Below are positions 33,645-44,782 of a stretch of 50,463 bases of DNA, in pieces (within the stretch, counting starts at the first letter, position 1; each line of letters starts with the position of its first letter). The notes below the pieces were generated by a model. It saw nothing but the letters and a program-made list of their open reading frames with translations. It made no database searches and was not told where the DNA came from. Source of the DNA: Betaproteobacteria bacterium RIFCSPLOWO2_12_FULL_68_20 (lineage in GTDB: Bacteria; Pseudomonadota; Gammaproteobacteria; Burkholderiales; SG8-39); contig MERQ01000007.1 of the NCBI GenBank assembly GCA_001770655.1, positions 1 through 50,463 of the forward strand, written 5' to 3'. The translations under genes and the position numbers were made by a program.

Positions 33645-34432
33645 TGCCGACGCGCAGCGCCGTTCACGCGCGTGGCGTGGCCGTCGCGCTGCGGGATCGC
33701 GGCGAGCGAGCGGCGCCGCGCGCGTTCCTTGCGCCAGGCGGGCGTCACCACGCGCATACCGTGCACGCGCTTCACCGCGCGCACCACGTACAGCCCTCCG
33801 CATACCGGCCACCAGCGCGCGCCCGCCTTTTCCATGAAGGCGAAGCGCTCGAGCCATCTGCGCTCCCCGAAGGGAGGCGCGTAGCAGCCGAACTTTCCCC
33901 CGTTCAGCTCGAAGCCGAGCACGCGCAGCCAGTCGCGCAGCCGCAACAGCCCGATGAACCGCGCGTCCCACGGGGTTTGCGGGCTCCCGGAAGAGAACAG
34001 CTGCCTCAGACGCCAGAGGGAAGCGGTATTGAATCCCGAGATCACCACCTGCCCCTCGGGCATCAGCACCCGCTCGGCCTCGCGCAGCACGTCGTGCGGG
34101 TTGTGGTGGAACTCGAGCACGTGGGGCAGCGCGAGCAGGTCCACTGCCTGGTTGGCGAGCGGCAGCTGCAAGGGGTCGGCCGCGAGCGACGCCCCCGGCT
34201 CGAGGGCCAGGGTGAGGCGGTACGGGATGCGGTTCTGGCGCAGGAACTCTATTTCAGGAAGCCCTATCTGCCCGGCGCGGAAGCCGAACACGTCCTCGAC
34301 CGCGCTGTCGAACTGGGCAAGCTCCCAGTCGAGCACGTAGCGCCCCTGCGGGGTCGCCAGCCATTCCGAGAGCGATGAGCGCTCGCCGTTATACTTCAGG
34401 CCGCCGTTTTGCACGAAGGACTGCCGGTCCAT
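33641..34432 (-). CDS. SAM-dependent methyltransferase domain protein (rnhA-linked)
   Basis: A class I methyltransferase-fold protein of 263 residues from the ATG at 34432 ([18 protein letters not shown]). Features: [17 protein letters not shown] at the N-terminus, [19 protein letters not shown] (motif after the SAM site), and [18 protein letters not shown]. The glycine-rich SAM loop is weak, as in the YafS-like proteins next to rnhA/gloB in other proteobacteria. The start codon shares two bases with the gloB ATG on the other strand (CATG). If this start is right, each gene's promoter lies in the other's coding sequence. Confidence 0.8.
   Translation of the reverse strand: MDRQSFVQNGGLKYNGERSSLSEWLATPQGRYVLDWELAQFDSAVEDVFGFRAGQIGLPEIEFLRQNRIPYRLTLALEPGASLAADPLQLPLANQAVDLLALPHVLEFHHNPHDVLREAERVLMPEGQVVISGFNTASLWRLRQLFSSGSPQTPWDARFIGLLRLRDWLRVLGFELNGGKFGCYAPPFGERRWLERFAFMEKAGARWWPVCGGLYVVRAVKRVHGMRVVTPAWRKERARRRSLAAIPQRDGHATRVNGAARRQ
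34390..34395 (+). promoter_or_regulatory. Possible -10 box for gloB
   Basis: TATACT, 35 bases before the gloB ATG, inside the opposite-strand methyltransferase coding region. AAGGA (34416-34420) lies 10 bases before the ATG. Confidence 0.35.
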
Positions 34433-35195
34433 GCTCCAAATCGCTCCAGTGCGGGCGTTGAACGACAACTACATCTGGACTCTGCGCAACGCCACCCACG
34501 CCGCGGTCGTCGACCCGGGCGAGGCGCGGCCGGTGCTGGAGTACCTCGCGCGCGAGCGCCTGGAGCTCGCCGCGATCCTCGCCACGCACCACCACCCGGA
34601 TCACGTCGGCGGGGTCGCCGACCTGCTCGAGAAGCGCCGCGTCCCGGTGTACGGGCCCAGGAACGAGCCGATCGCCACGCTCACGCGGCCGGTGTCCGAG
34701 GGCGACACCGTATCGGTTCCCGAACTCGATCTCACGCTCTCGGTGCTCGACATCCCTGGGCACACGCGCGCGCACATCGCCTATTATGGCGCAGGGATGC
34801 TCTTCTGTGGCGACACGCTGTTCGCGTGCGGCTGCGGCAGGCTGTTCGAGGGCACGGCCGAGCAGATGTACGCGTCGCTGCAGAAGCTGGTCTCGCTTCC
34901 GGACGACACCCTGGTCTACTGCGGTCACGAGTACACGCTCTCGAACATCCGCTTCGCCAAGACGGTCGAGCCGGCGAACGCGGCGCTCGAAGCGCGCGAG
35001 GCGCGCGACCGGCGGCTGCGCGACGCCGGAAAGCCCACGGTGCCGAGCACTCTCGGCGAAGAAAAGGCGACCAATCCGTTCCTGCGCTGCCTGGAGCCGG
35101 CGGTGGTCGACTCGGCGAACAAGTATCTCGGCGCGCGCATCGCCGACCCGGTGCGCGTGTTCGCGGCGATACGCGATTGGAAGAACCGCTTCTGA
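34431..35195 (+). CDS. gloB: Hydroxyacylglutathione hydrolase (glyoxalase II)
   Basis: Splits S-lactoylglutathione to lactate and glutathione, the second step of methylglyoxal removal. The 254 residues include the metallo-beta-lactamase motif THHHPDH (His53, His55, Asp57, His58), GHTRAHIAYY, FCGDTLFACGCGRLFEG and YCGHEYTLSN, and the C-terminal substrate domain with EEKATNPFLRC. All metal ligands are present. Start at 34431 ([16 protein letters not shown]) is the normal family start. Confidence 0.95.
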   Translation: MLQIAPVRALNDNYIWTLRNATHAAVVDPGEARPVLEYLARERLELAAILATHHHPDHVGGVADLLEKRRVPVYGPRNEPIATLTRPVSEGDTVSVPELDLTLSVLDIPGHTRAHIAYYGAGMLFCGDTLFACGCGRLFEGTAEQMYASLQKLVSLPDDTLVYCGHEYTLSNIRFAKTVEPANAALEAREARDRRLRDAGKPTVPSTLGEEKATNPFLRCLEPAVVDSANKYLGARIADPVRVFAAIRDWKNRF

Positions 35196-35223
35196 GCGGC
35201 TAAACTGCGCGCCGGTGGCCGGC

Positions 35224-36717
35224 ATGGCGAAACGGTGGTGGCTCGGAGCGGCGCTTGCGCTGCTCCAGGCCTGCGCTTCGCAGCCGCCGCAAGCGCCGTT
35301 ACCGGCCGCGCCGCAGGCGCAATCGTCCGTCTTCGAGAGCGCCGCGCCGCTCGCGCCGGCGGCGCCCGCGCAGCATCCGCAGCAGCCCGTCGATGCGACG
35401 AATTTGCCGCCGTTCGACGGCGACAGGGAAGCGGTGGTCGTGCCGCTGCGCGGCCTGGCGAAGATCGATCGCACGGTGCCGCCAGACGACGTCTGGCAGC
35501 GCATCCGCAACGGCTTCGCCATGCCCGACCTCAGCGGCCCGCTGGTCCAGAATCAGATGGCCTGGTACGCCGCGCGGCCCGACTACCTGCGGCGCGTGAT
35601 CGACCGTGGTCGCCTGTACCTGCACTATATCGTCGAGGAGATCGAGAAGCGCGGGCTGCCTACCGAGCTGGCGCTGCTGCCGATGGTCGAGAGCGCGTTC
35701 AATCCGATGGCGTATTCGCGCGCGCACGCTTCCGGTCTGTGGCAGTTCATCCCCGGCACCGGCAAGCGCTACGAGCTGGAGCAGAACTGGTGGTACGACG
35801 GACGGCGCGACATCGTGGCTTCGACCGCGGCCGCGCTCGGCTACCTCGCCGACCTGTTCGACATGCACGGCGACTGGCATCTCGCGCTCGCCTCCTACAA
35901 CTGGGGCGAGAACGCGGTCGCGCGCGCGATCGAGAAGAACCGCGCCGCGGGCCTGCCCACCGATTATTCGAGCATCGGCATGCCGCCCGAGACGCGCAAC
36001 TACGTGCCCAAGCTGCAGGCGCTGAAAAACCTGATCCTCAATCCGCAGGCCTTCGGCATCGATCTGGATCCGATCCCGAACGAGCCGTACTTCGCCACCG
36101 TCACCAGGACGCGCGACATCGACGTGCAGCTCGCCGCCAAGCTCGCCGAGATGACGGTCGAGGAATTCGTCGCGCTGAATCCGGGCTTCAGCCGGCCGCT
36201 GATCCGGGCCTCGATGACGCCGAGGATCGTGCTGCCCGCCGACAAGGTCGAGGTGTTCCACGAGAACCTGACGAAATACGACGCCGCGTCTCTCGTGTCG
36301 TGGAAGACCTACCAGCCCGGGCGCGGAGAAAAGCTCGAGGCGATCGCGAAGAAATTCGGCGTGACGGTGGCGCGGCTGAGGGAGGTGAACGGCATCGCGC
36401 CCCGCGCCCGCGCCCTGCCCTCGACCCTGGTCGTGCCGACGAACGGCGCCGTCGACGGCTACCGCCGCCTGCCGATCATGTACGCGCCGCCGATCCCCGT
36501 GGCGGCGGTGCGCCGCATCGTGCACACGGTGAAGCGCGGCGAGACGCTGAACTCGATCGCCGCGCTCTACCGGGTCAGAGTCGAGGATCTCAAGCGCTGG
36601 AACCGGATCGGGCGGCTGCTCGCCGGCCAGAAGCTGACCCTCGAGGTCCGGACTCCCGTCAAAGGCAAACCTCGCAGCCTTCCAAAGGGCAAACCGTACA
36701 AGAAAGAAGGGTCTTAG
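35224..36717 (+). CDS. mltD: Membrane-bound lytic murein transglycosylase D
   Basis: Periplasmic lipoprotein that cleaves peptidoglycan glycan strands. It has 497 residues. The signal peptide ends in ALLQAC, a lipobox-like site. The SLT domain (about 130-300) has catalytic Glu156 in LPMVESAFNP, then HASGLWQFIPGTGKRY and ALASYNWGENAVARAI. Two LysM domains follow (about 360-400, QPGRGEKLEAIAKKFGV; 435-480, HTVKRGETLNSIAALY) for binding peptidoglycan. The start is the ATG at 35224 (MAKRWWLGAAL). It lies 28 bases after gloB on the same strand and may share its transcript. Confidence 0.94.
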   Translation: MAKRWWLGAALALLQACASQPPQAPLPAAPQAQSSVFESAAPLAPAAPAQHPQQPVDATNLPPFDGDREAVVVPLRGLAKIDRTVPPDDVWQRIRNGFAMPDLSGPLVQNQMAWYAARPDYLRRVIDRGRLYLHYIVEEIEKRGLPTELALLPMVESAFNPMAYSRAHASGLWQFIPGTGKRYELEQNWWYDGRRDIVASTAAALGYLADLFDMHGDWHLALASYNWGENAVARAIEKNRAAGLPTDYSSIGMPPETRNYVPKLQALKNLILNPQAFGIDLDPIPNEPYFATVTRTRDIDVQLAAKLAEMTVEEFVALNPGFSRPLIRASMTPRIVLPADKVEVFHENLTKYDAASLVSWKTYQPGRGEKLEAIAKKFGVTVARLREVNGIAPRARALPSTLVVPTNGAVDGYRRLPIMYAPPIPVAAVRRIVHTVKRGETLNSIAALYRVRVEDLKRWNRIGRLLAGQKLTLEVRTPVKGKPRSLPKGKPYKKEGS

Positions 36718-37310
36718 AACTTTAACCTCAGAACATTTCTTGTTCCTTGCTGCGGCGCAATAACCGACACGCTGCGCGTCGCATAAAATGACCGGATCAT
36801 GAGCCGCCTGGGGAGGGGTGTTCTTTTCGTCGCGTTGCTCGCGTCCGCCTGGCCGGCGCGCGCGGCCGACCCGATGCTGATGTTCCTCCTCAGCGTGGCG
36901 CGCGAGATCATCACCAATGCGATCGCATCGCAACCCGCGCAGACGGTCGCGCCCGAGCCCGTCCTCACCTATCCCGGCACGGCGGTCGAGCCGGCGCATC
37001 TGCGGCGGCTGATCGACGACAGCTTCTTCTACCTCTCGCAGGCGCAGCGCGGCGAGATCTTCGACTCGCTGCACGCCGAGCTGATGAAGCCGAAGAACGC
37101 CGCGGTGCGCGGCGCGATGATCGAGTACTTCGCCGAGCGGGCGTTGCAGGTGCGCGCCGCGCAGCTGCGCCTGGCGCAGCTCTCGTACCGCGAGAAGCAA
37201 CTGCTGGCGGAGGAATTTCGCAGGGAGACGGCGGCGATTCCCGGCGACGAGCGAGCTCACCTGCACGAGATCCTCGAGCGCCGGCTGCTGCCGGTGCCCT
37301 CGGACCTCAA

Positions 37311-39337
<2,027 letters not shown>

Positions 39338-39341
<4 letters not shown>

Positions 39342-40711
39342 GCGGCGATCGCCACCATGCGAACGCGCGGGTCGAAGCCGTCGCGCACGGTGTCCGCAAA
39401 CAGGTTCGCGGCCAGGACCAGGACCAGCATGAAGGCGAACGCGGCGGCGATGGACCACCACACGATCGGCTCGCGCGACATCTCCAGGCGCGCTGCATTG
39501 ATCATGGTGCCGAAGCTGGTCGTGGCGGGATCCACTCCGACGCCGATGTAGGACAGCACCGCCTCGGTGAGCACCAGCGCCGAGAACTCCAGGGCGACGG
39601 TGATGATCACGATGTGCGCCACGTTGGGAAGGATGTGGCGGGTGAGGATGCGGGCATTCGATACGCCGAAGGCGTGCGCCGCCTGGATGTATTCGAGCTC
39701 GGAGAGCTTCAGCGTCTCTCCCCGAAGCAGGCGCGTGAGGCCAGTCCACGTCGTCACGCCGAGGATCCCGCACAGCATCAGCAGCCGGAAGTCGGCCCTC
39801 TCGGCCGCCGTCGGAAACAATTCGGGGCGCATGTCGACGTACACCTGCATCATCAGCACGGCCGCGGCGATGAGCAGCACTCCCGGGATCGAGTTGAGCG
39901 TCGTGTAGACATACTGGATCAAGTCGTCCACCCAGCCCCTGAAGTACCCGGCAACGATGCCGAAGCCGATTCCGAACGGAAGCATGGCGAGCGTGGTCAG
40001 AGTGCCGATGACGAGGCTCGTCCGAATCGACTTAAGCGAAAGATAGAGAACGTCCTGCCCCACCTTGTCGGTGCCGAACACGTGGTAGCCCTCCGATAGC
40101 AGGAGCACTGGCGCGGCGATCACCAGCAGGGGGCCGACCGTCCACCAGGCGGCCCCCCACGGAACCGCCGCCCAGCGCCGCCGCAGCGGCTTCACGACCC
40201 AGGCGAGCAGGATCCAGAGCGCCGCCGCCGCAGCGAGCCCGGCTGCCGCGCGCCGCGACATGTCGACCACTCTCTCCTCTTCGTCCCGGAGGTGGGCCCC
40301 GCCGTATTGCAGGCGGGGAAAGTCGCGAACCTGCCTGCCATCGGCGAGCTCGATCTGCTCCTTCGCATAGAGCCGGGTGGCAAACGGCGCCGAGTAAGTC
40401 TTCTCCCTCCTGCTCCGAAGATGCGACGCGGCAATGTCCAGCAGCGACAGGACCTCCGGAGAGTAGGAGGCGGCGGAGCCCGCACCGACCTGCTCCAGCC
40501 GAGTGCGGAAATGAAGCGAATCCGCCAGACCGACCAGAAGGTAGGGCGTCAAGATGACAACCGATACCACCGCGGTGCGGGTCTGGAAGACCCGCACCCA
40601 CGGCGCGGCGAGATGCGCGTGGCGGCGGCAATACCAGCCGTAGCCGGCCGATACGCACACGAGCAGCCACAGCAGCACGTCGGTCGTGAGGAAAACGGGC
40701 AGGAACGGCAT
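39338..40711 (-). CDS. Peptide ABC transporter permease (YejE-like)
   Basis: Inner-membrane permease of 457 residues, larger than OppC-type proteins because of an N-terminal part (two hydrophobic segments with about 100 extra-cytoplasmic residues between). The C-terminal part is the normal permease: FGTDKVGQDVLYLSLKSIR, NSIPGVLLIAAAV, LLRGETLKLSELEYIQAAHA (EAA-loop), and SYIGVGVDPATTSFG. The first 12 residues begin MPFLPVFLTTDV, with a start codon next to the end of the upstream permease. Related YejE proteins also carry such an N-terminal extension. Confidence 0.92.
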
Positions 40712-41689
40712 CTATTCAAACCGCACGCGCGGGTCGACGAAGGTGTAGGAGATGTCGGTGAACAGAAGCGCGAGAACGTAGAGCACCGAACCGATGAAGA
40801 CCATCGAGCGCACCACGGCGAAGTCCTGCGCCTGGATCGCGTCGATGGTGTAGCTGCCCAGCCCCGGGATGCCGAAGAACGATTCGGTGATCAGGCTTCC
40901 GAAAAAAAGCGCCGGGATGGCGACCACCAGGCCGGTCAGGATCGGAATCATCGCGTTCCGAAGCACGTGGCCGAACATCACCGAAGTCTCCGCGAGCCCT
41001 TTGGCGCGGGCCGTTCGCACGTAATCCCGCGTAAGCTCCTCGACAAATATCGTTCGATAGAATCGGGCGCTCGTGCCGAAGCTGCTGACGACCCCGATGA
41101 CGACCGGGAGGACGACGAATTTGAGGGCGTCGAGGCCGCCGGCGTACCCCGATATCGGCACAAGGTGCCAGAGCTTGGAGGCGACGTACTGGCCGCCGAT
41201 GATGTAGAACAACGCCGAGATCGACATCATGCCAACGCACAGCGTGACGCCCCAGAAGTCGAGGTACGTCGCCCGGAAGAACGCCAGAAAGAGCGCGAAG
41301 GTTATGTTCACCGCCAATCCCACCAGGAAAACCGGAACGGCCAGCGCGAGACTGGGGCCCACGCGGGCGCGAATTTCATTCGCGATGTCGCGCCCGTCCT
41401 CCGCGGCGCCGAATTCGAGCGCGAAGAGCTTGACCGATTTCTCGAAGAACACTGTCTGCGTCGCCTTTCCGAGGCCACCGGCGCTCGCGTTCCACAGCAG
41501 CGGCCGGTCGTAGCCGTGCTCCCCCTTCCACTTCTCGATCGCCTCCGGCGTTACGCGCCGGGTGCCAAGCTGCATGCGCGCCATGTCGTCCGGCGTATTG
41601 ACGACGAAGAACAGCACGAAGGTGATCAGATTCACCCCGATCAGGATCGGGACGGCATAGAGGATCCGGCGGACGATGTAGGCGAGCAC
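40712..41689 (-). CDS. Peptide ABC transporter permease (YejB-like)
   Basis: Inner-membrane permease of 325 residues with six predicted segments. Typical N-terminus (MLAYIVRRILYAVPILIGVN), and the EAA-loop ELTRDYVRTARAKGLAETSV, then FFGIPGLGSYTIDAIQAQD. The start is a GTG immediately after the substrate-binding protein TGA with no spacer, and its TAG lies directly before the next ATG. Tight packing shows a single operon. Confidence 0.93.
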   Translation of the reverse strand: MLAYIVRRILYAVPILIGVNLITFVLFFVVNTPDDMARMQLGTRRVTPEAIEKWKGEHGYDRPLLWNASAGGLGKATQTVFFEKSVKLFALEFGAAEDGRDIANEIRARVGPSLALAVPVFLVGLAVNITFALFLAFFRATYLDFWGVTLCVGMMSISALFYIIGGQYVASKLWHLVPISGYAGGLDALKFVVLPVVIGVVSSFGTSARFYRTIFVEELTRDYVRTARAKGLAETSVMFGHVLRNAMIPILTGLVVAIPALFFGSLITESFFGIPGLGSYTIDAIQAQDFAVVRSMVFIGSVLYVLALLFTDISYTFVDPRVRFE

Positions 41690-43777
41690 TCAGGACGCCG
41701 GCCGCGCCGCCATGCGCTCGCGCCGGCGGTAGCCGACGATCGCCGGAACCGCGCTGCCGGCGAGCACGACGAGGATGAGGACGAGCGGCCACAGCACCGG
41801 CCGGTTCCACTCGCGCCGCAGCGCGGCGCGCTTCTCGACGTCGGCGCGCAGGTACTTGATGCCGTTTCGCGCCATGTTGTTCGGCTTGACGTTGGCGAGC
41901 CAGCCGTGGCTCAGGCTGAAGTCCTTGGGATGGAATCCCCAGATCCACGGGGCGTCGCGCCGCGCGATGTCGGTCATGCGGTCGACGATCTTCTGCCGCT
42001 CGGGCGAGTTCTCCATGTTCTTCATGCGCTCGAACAGCCCGTCGAATTCGGGGTTGGCGTAGTTCGCGGCGTTCTCGCCCTGCGATTTCATGCGCGACTG
42101 GGCGCCGTGCAGCAGGAACATGAAGTTCTCCGGGTCCGGGTAATCCGCGTTCCAGCCAAGGATGAAGATCTGCTGGCTGCCTTTGCGGATCTTCTCCTGG
42201 AAGCGGTTCCAGTCGGTCTCGCGCACCTCGAGCTGGACGGACAGCTTCTCGAACTGCCTGCGCCACCAGTCCAGCCGCGGCTTGTCGCCGGGACCGGTGG
42301 TGCGCGCATCCAGGTAAAGCACCAGCGGCTGGCCGGTTTTCGCGTCGCGCCCGTCCGGGTAGCCGGCCTCGGCCAGCAGCCGCTTCGCCTCCTCCAGCGG
42401 CCGGCGCCGGGCGGCGCCATCCTTCCACACGTGCGTCACCGGGTTGATGCCCTGCTCGCCGTCGCGCCAGCCGAAGATGCCGGGCGCAAGAGGCCCGTGC
42501 CCGACCAGTCCCCGGCCGTTGGCGAAGATCGAGAGGTATTCCTCCATGTCCACCGCGATGGAGAGCGCCTGCCTGAGCTTTCTTGCGCGCTCGGAGCTTC
42601 CCCCGACCACCGGGTCGAGCCAGTTGAAGCCGACGTAGATGATCGTGGTCGCGACCGAGGTCTGCAGCCCGATGCCGCGCGCCTCCATTTCCTGCGTGAG
42701 CTGCGCTTCGCCCTCGATCGCCACGCGCACCGCCTGGTCGAACTGATCCGAGCCGATGCCGGAAGTGTCGTAGTACCCCTGCAGGAACTTGTTCCAGTAG
42801 GGGATGCCCTCCTTCTCTCGGCTGTAGACGACGCGGTCGATGAACGGCACCGTCCTGCCGGCGTCGGCGAGCAGCCCCGCCTGCGCGTCCTCCGGCTCGC
42901 CCTCGGAGGGATACGCTTCGCCGCGGAAATTCGGGTTGCGCTCGAGCACCATGCGTGCGTTCGGGTTGTTCTCGGTGAGCATGTACGGCCCGGTGCCGAC
43001 CGGCCACCAGTCGAGCGTGAAGTTCCTCGGCTGCATTCCCGGCTGATGGAAGAACTTCTCCGCCTCCCAGGGCACCGGCGCGAAAAACGGCATCGCGAGC
43101 CAGTACACGAACTGCGGATACCGGCCCTTGAGCGTGACGCGGTAGGTGTGCGAGTCGACGCGCTCGACGCCCTTGAGCGGAAAGCGCCGCAGGTCGAGCC
43201 ATTCGCCCTTCTTCGTATCCGCCTTTCTCAGCTGCTCCGAGTACTCGGCCATGCCGACGATGTACTCGGCCATGAGGCCGTATATCGGCGAGTGCAGGCG
43301 CGGATGGGCCAGCCGCTTGATCTGGTAGATGAAGTCGTCCGCGACCAGCTCGCGCGTCGCTGCGGGAAGCTCGTACGGGCTTTTGAGGCGCGCGATCCGC
43401 GCGGGCGCCAGCGCGTGGTTGCCGGCGACGAACGCCGGATGGGGCTGATAGGAGATTCCCGGGCGGATGCGGATCTCGTAGACGGTGAACTTGCCGCCCT
43501 CGATCTCCCTCGGCTTCGGCACCTCCAGCGCCGAGAGCGGGATCAGCTCGTAGGGCCGCTTCAGGTAGTGGTACTGGAGCGGAGGCTCGTACACCTGCTG
43601 CGTGAACCGCGCCTCGTCCTCGGTGTAGGACTGCACCGGGTCGAGGTGCTTCGGCCGCTCGACGAACGCCGAATACAGCGTGTTCGAAGTCCGCTCCGAA
43701 GCGGGATAGGGATCGTTCCAGACTTCTCCGCAGCCGGCAAGCGCCGTGACCGCGAACAGCAGGAGAGCCCGCAGCAT
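41690..43777 (-). CDS. Peptide ABC transporter substrate-binding lipoprotein with C-terminal membrane anchor
   Basis: Family 5 solute-binding protein of 695 residues, long for the family. The N-terminus is a lipoprotein signal with the lipobox LAGC (Cys16). The body has SBP_bac_5 marks: HLDPVQSYTEDEARFTQQVY, VADDFIYQIKRLAHP, LDWWPVGTGPYMLTENN and LGWNADYPDPENFMFLL. Near the C-terminus is a hydrophobic helix, LWPLVLILVVLAGSAVPAIV, then a basic tail RRRERM. A binding protein with both lipid and transmembrane anchors is unusual. First gene of the Yej-like operon. TATACT lies 6 bases before its ATG, divergent from fabI. Confidence 0.92.
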   Translation of the reverse strand: MLRALLLFAVTALAGCGEVWNDPYPASERTSNTLYSAFVERPKHLDPVQSYTEDEARFTQQVYEPPLQYHYLKRPYELIPLSALEVPKPREIEGGKFTVYEIRIRPGISYQPHPAFVAGNHALAPARIARLKSPYELPAATRELVADDFIYQIKRLAHPRLHSPIYGLMAEYIVGMAEYSEQLRKADTKKGEWLDLRRFPLKGVERVDSHTYRVTLKGRYPQFVYWLAMPFFAPVPWEAEKFFHQPGMQPRNFTLDWWPVGTGPYMLTENNPNARMVLERNPNFRGEAYPSEGEPEDAQAGLLADAGRTVPFIDRVVYSREKEGIPYWNKFLQGYYDTSGIGSDQFDQAVRVAIEGEAQLTQEMEARGIGLQTSVATTIIYVGFNWLDPVVGGSSERARKLRQALSIAVDMEEYLSIFANGRGLVGHGPLAPGIFGWRDGEQGINPVTHVWKDGAARRRPLEEAKRLLAEAGYPDGRDAKTGQPLVLYLDARTTGPGDKPRLDWWRRQFEKLSVQLEVRETDWNRFQEKIRKGSQQIFILGWNADYPDPENFMFLLHGAQSRMKSQGENAANYANPEFDGLFERMKNMENSPERQKIVDRMTDIARRDAPWIWGFHPKDFSLSHGWLANVKPNNMARNGIKYLRADVEKRAALRREWNRPVLWPLVLILVVLAGSAVPAIVGYRRRERMAARPAS

Positions 43778-43783
43778 GCGGAA

Positions 43784-43791
43784 AGTATAAT
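43784..43791. promoter_or_regulatory. Overlapping divergent -10 boxes between peptide-transporter operon and fabI
   Basis: AGTATAAT carries TATAAT on the plus strand (43786-43791, 9 bases before the fabI ATG) and TATACT on the minus strand (43789-43784, 6 bases before the binding-protein ATG). The two start codons are only 23 bases apart. No -35 match stands out. Confidence 0.55.
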
Positions 43792-43800
43792 CGGAACGAT

Positions 43801-44601
43801 ATGGGCTTCCTCTCAGGCAAGAAGATCCTCGTCACCGGGCTGCTGAGCGACCGCTCGATCGCCTACGGCGTCGCCAAGGCGGCGCGCCGCGAGGGCGCGC
43901 AGCTCGCCTTCACCTACCAGAACGAGCGCTTCAGGGACCGCGTGTCGGGCCTGGCGCGCGAGCTCGGCTCGGAGATCGCGCTGCCGTGCGATGTGGCGAG
44001 CGATGCCGATATCGCGTCGCTCGCCGCCGCGCTCGGCGCGCGCTGGGACGGACTGGACGGGCTGGTGCACGCCATCGCCTACGCGCCGCGCGAGTCGATC
44101 GCAGGAGACTTCCTCGAAGGCTTGTCGCGCGAGGCGTTCGCGCAGGCGCACGACGTCTCGGCGTACAGCTTCCCGGCGCTCGCCAAGGCGGTGCTGCCGA
44201 TGATGCGCGGGCGGCGCGCCGCGCTGGTGACGCTCACCTACCTCGGATCGACGCGCGTGGTGCCGCACTACAACACCATGGGCCTCGCCAAGGCGAGCCT
44301 GGAGGCGGCGATCCGCTATCTCGCCGCGAGCCTCGGGCCGCACGGGATCCGCGTAAACGGCTTGTCGGCGGGTCCGATCAAGACGCTCGCCTCGGCCGGG
44401 ATCGCGGGATTCTCGCGCATCCTGAAGTTCGTCGAGGAGCAGTCGCCGCTGCGCCGCAATGTCACCACCGAGGACGTGGGTAACGCGGCGGCGTTCCTGC
44501 TCTCGGACCTTGCCGCCGGGATTACCGGCGAGATCCTCTACGTGGACTCAGGCTTCAGCCATGTCGTCGCCGGCATCGCAGGCGAAAGGACGAAGGGCTA
44601 G
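43801..44601 (+). CDS. fabI: Enoyl-[acyl-carrier-protein] reductase (NADH), FabI
   Basis: Last step of each fatty-acid elongation round, the reduction of trans-2-enoyl-ACP. It has 266 residues with the FabI form of the short-chain dehydrogenase fold: VTGLLSDRSIAYGVAKA at the nucleotide site, LVHAIAYAPRE, and the active site Tyr157 and Lys164 in HYNTMGLAKASLE (YxxxxxxK spacing of FabI). The substrate loop LSAGPIKTLASAGI is normal. Start ATG at 43801 (MGFLSGKKILVTG). An essential gene in most bacteria, here read from the shared promoter. Confidence 0.95.
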   Translation: MGFLSGKKILVTGLLSDRSIAYGVAKAARREGAQLAFTYQNERFRDRVSGLARELGSEIALPCDVASDADIASLAAALGARWDGLDGLVHAIAYAPRESIAGDFLEGLSREAFAQAHDVSAYSFPALAKAVLPMMRGRRAALVTLTYLGSTRVVPHYNTMGLAKASLEAAIRYLAASLGPHGIRVNGLSAGPIKTLASAGIAGFSRILKFVEEQSPLRRNVTTEDVGNAAAFLLSDLAAGITGEILYVDSGFSHVVAGIAGERTKG

Positions 44602-44621
44602 CTGCTTTTTTCGCTTTTCTC

Positions 44622-44762
44622 CGATCTCGTCATTTCCGCGTATTTGCCTTTGCGGAAATGACGAGACATTGGTGCCTCGGCATAGCGTAGGCATTCGCGG
44701 AAGGGCGAATCGCCCCAATGTCTCGCGACTTCCGCCAAAACCAGGCGGAAGTCGCGAGATCG
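44622..44762. repeat. Inverted pair of REP-like palindromes with covarying stems
   Basis: Unit 1 (44622-44672) and unit 2 (44762-44715, reversed) read the same: CGATCTCG, a long hairpin, then CGAGACATTGG. Stem 1: CTCGTCATTTCCGC with GCGGAAATGACGAG (14 pairs, loop 12). Stem 2: TCTCGCGACTTCCGCC with its complement (16 pairs, loop 7). The differing stem positions change in pairs, so pairing is kept. The 42-base spacer holds two smaller hairpins (TGCCT/AGGCA and ATTCGC/GCGAAT). No gene lies here. It may act as a terminator for fabI and ppiD, which converge on it, or be a mobile REP pair. Confidence 0.75.
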
Positions 44763-44782
44763 ATGAAAAGCAAAACCGCCCT

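Noticed and set aside
44626-44759. CRISPR-like array because of the repeated palindromes
   Set aside because: There are only two copies and they are inverted, with a single spacer and no cas genes. CRISPR repeats are direct and regularly spaced.
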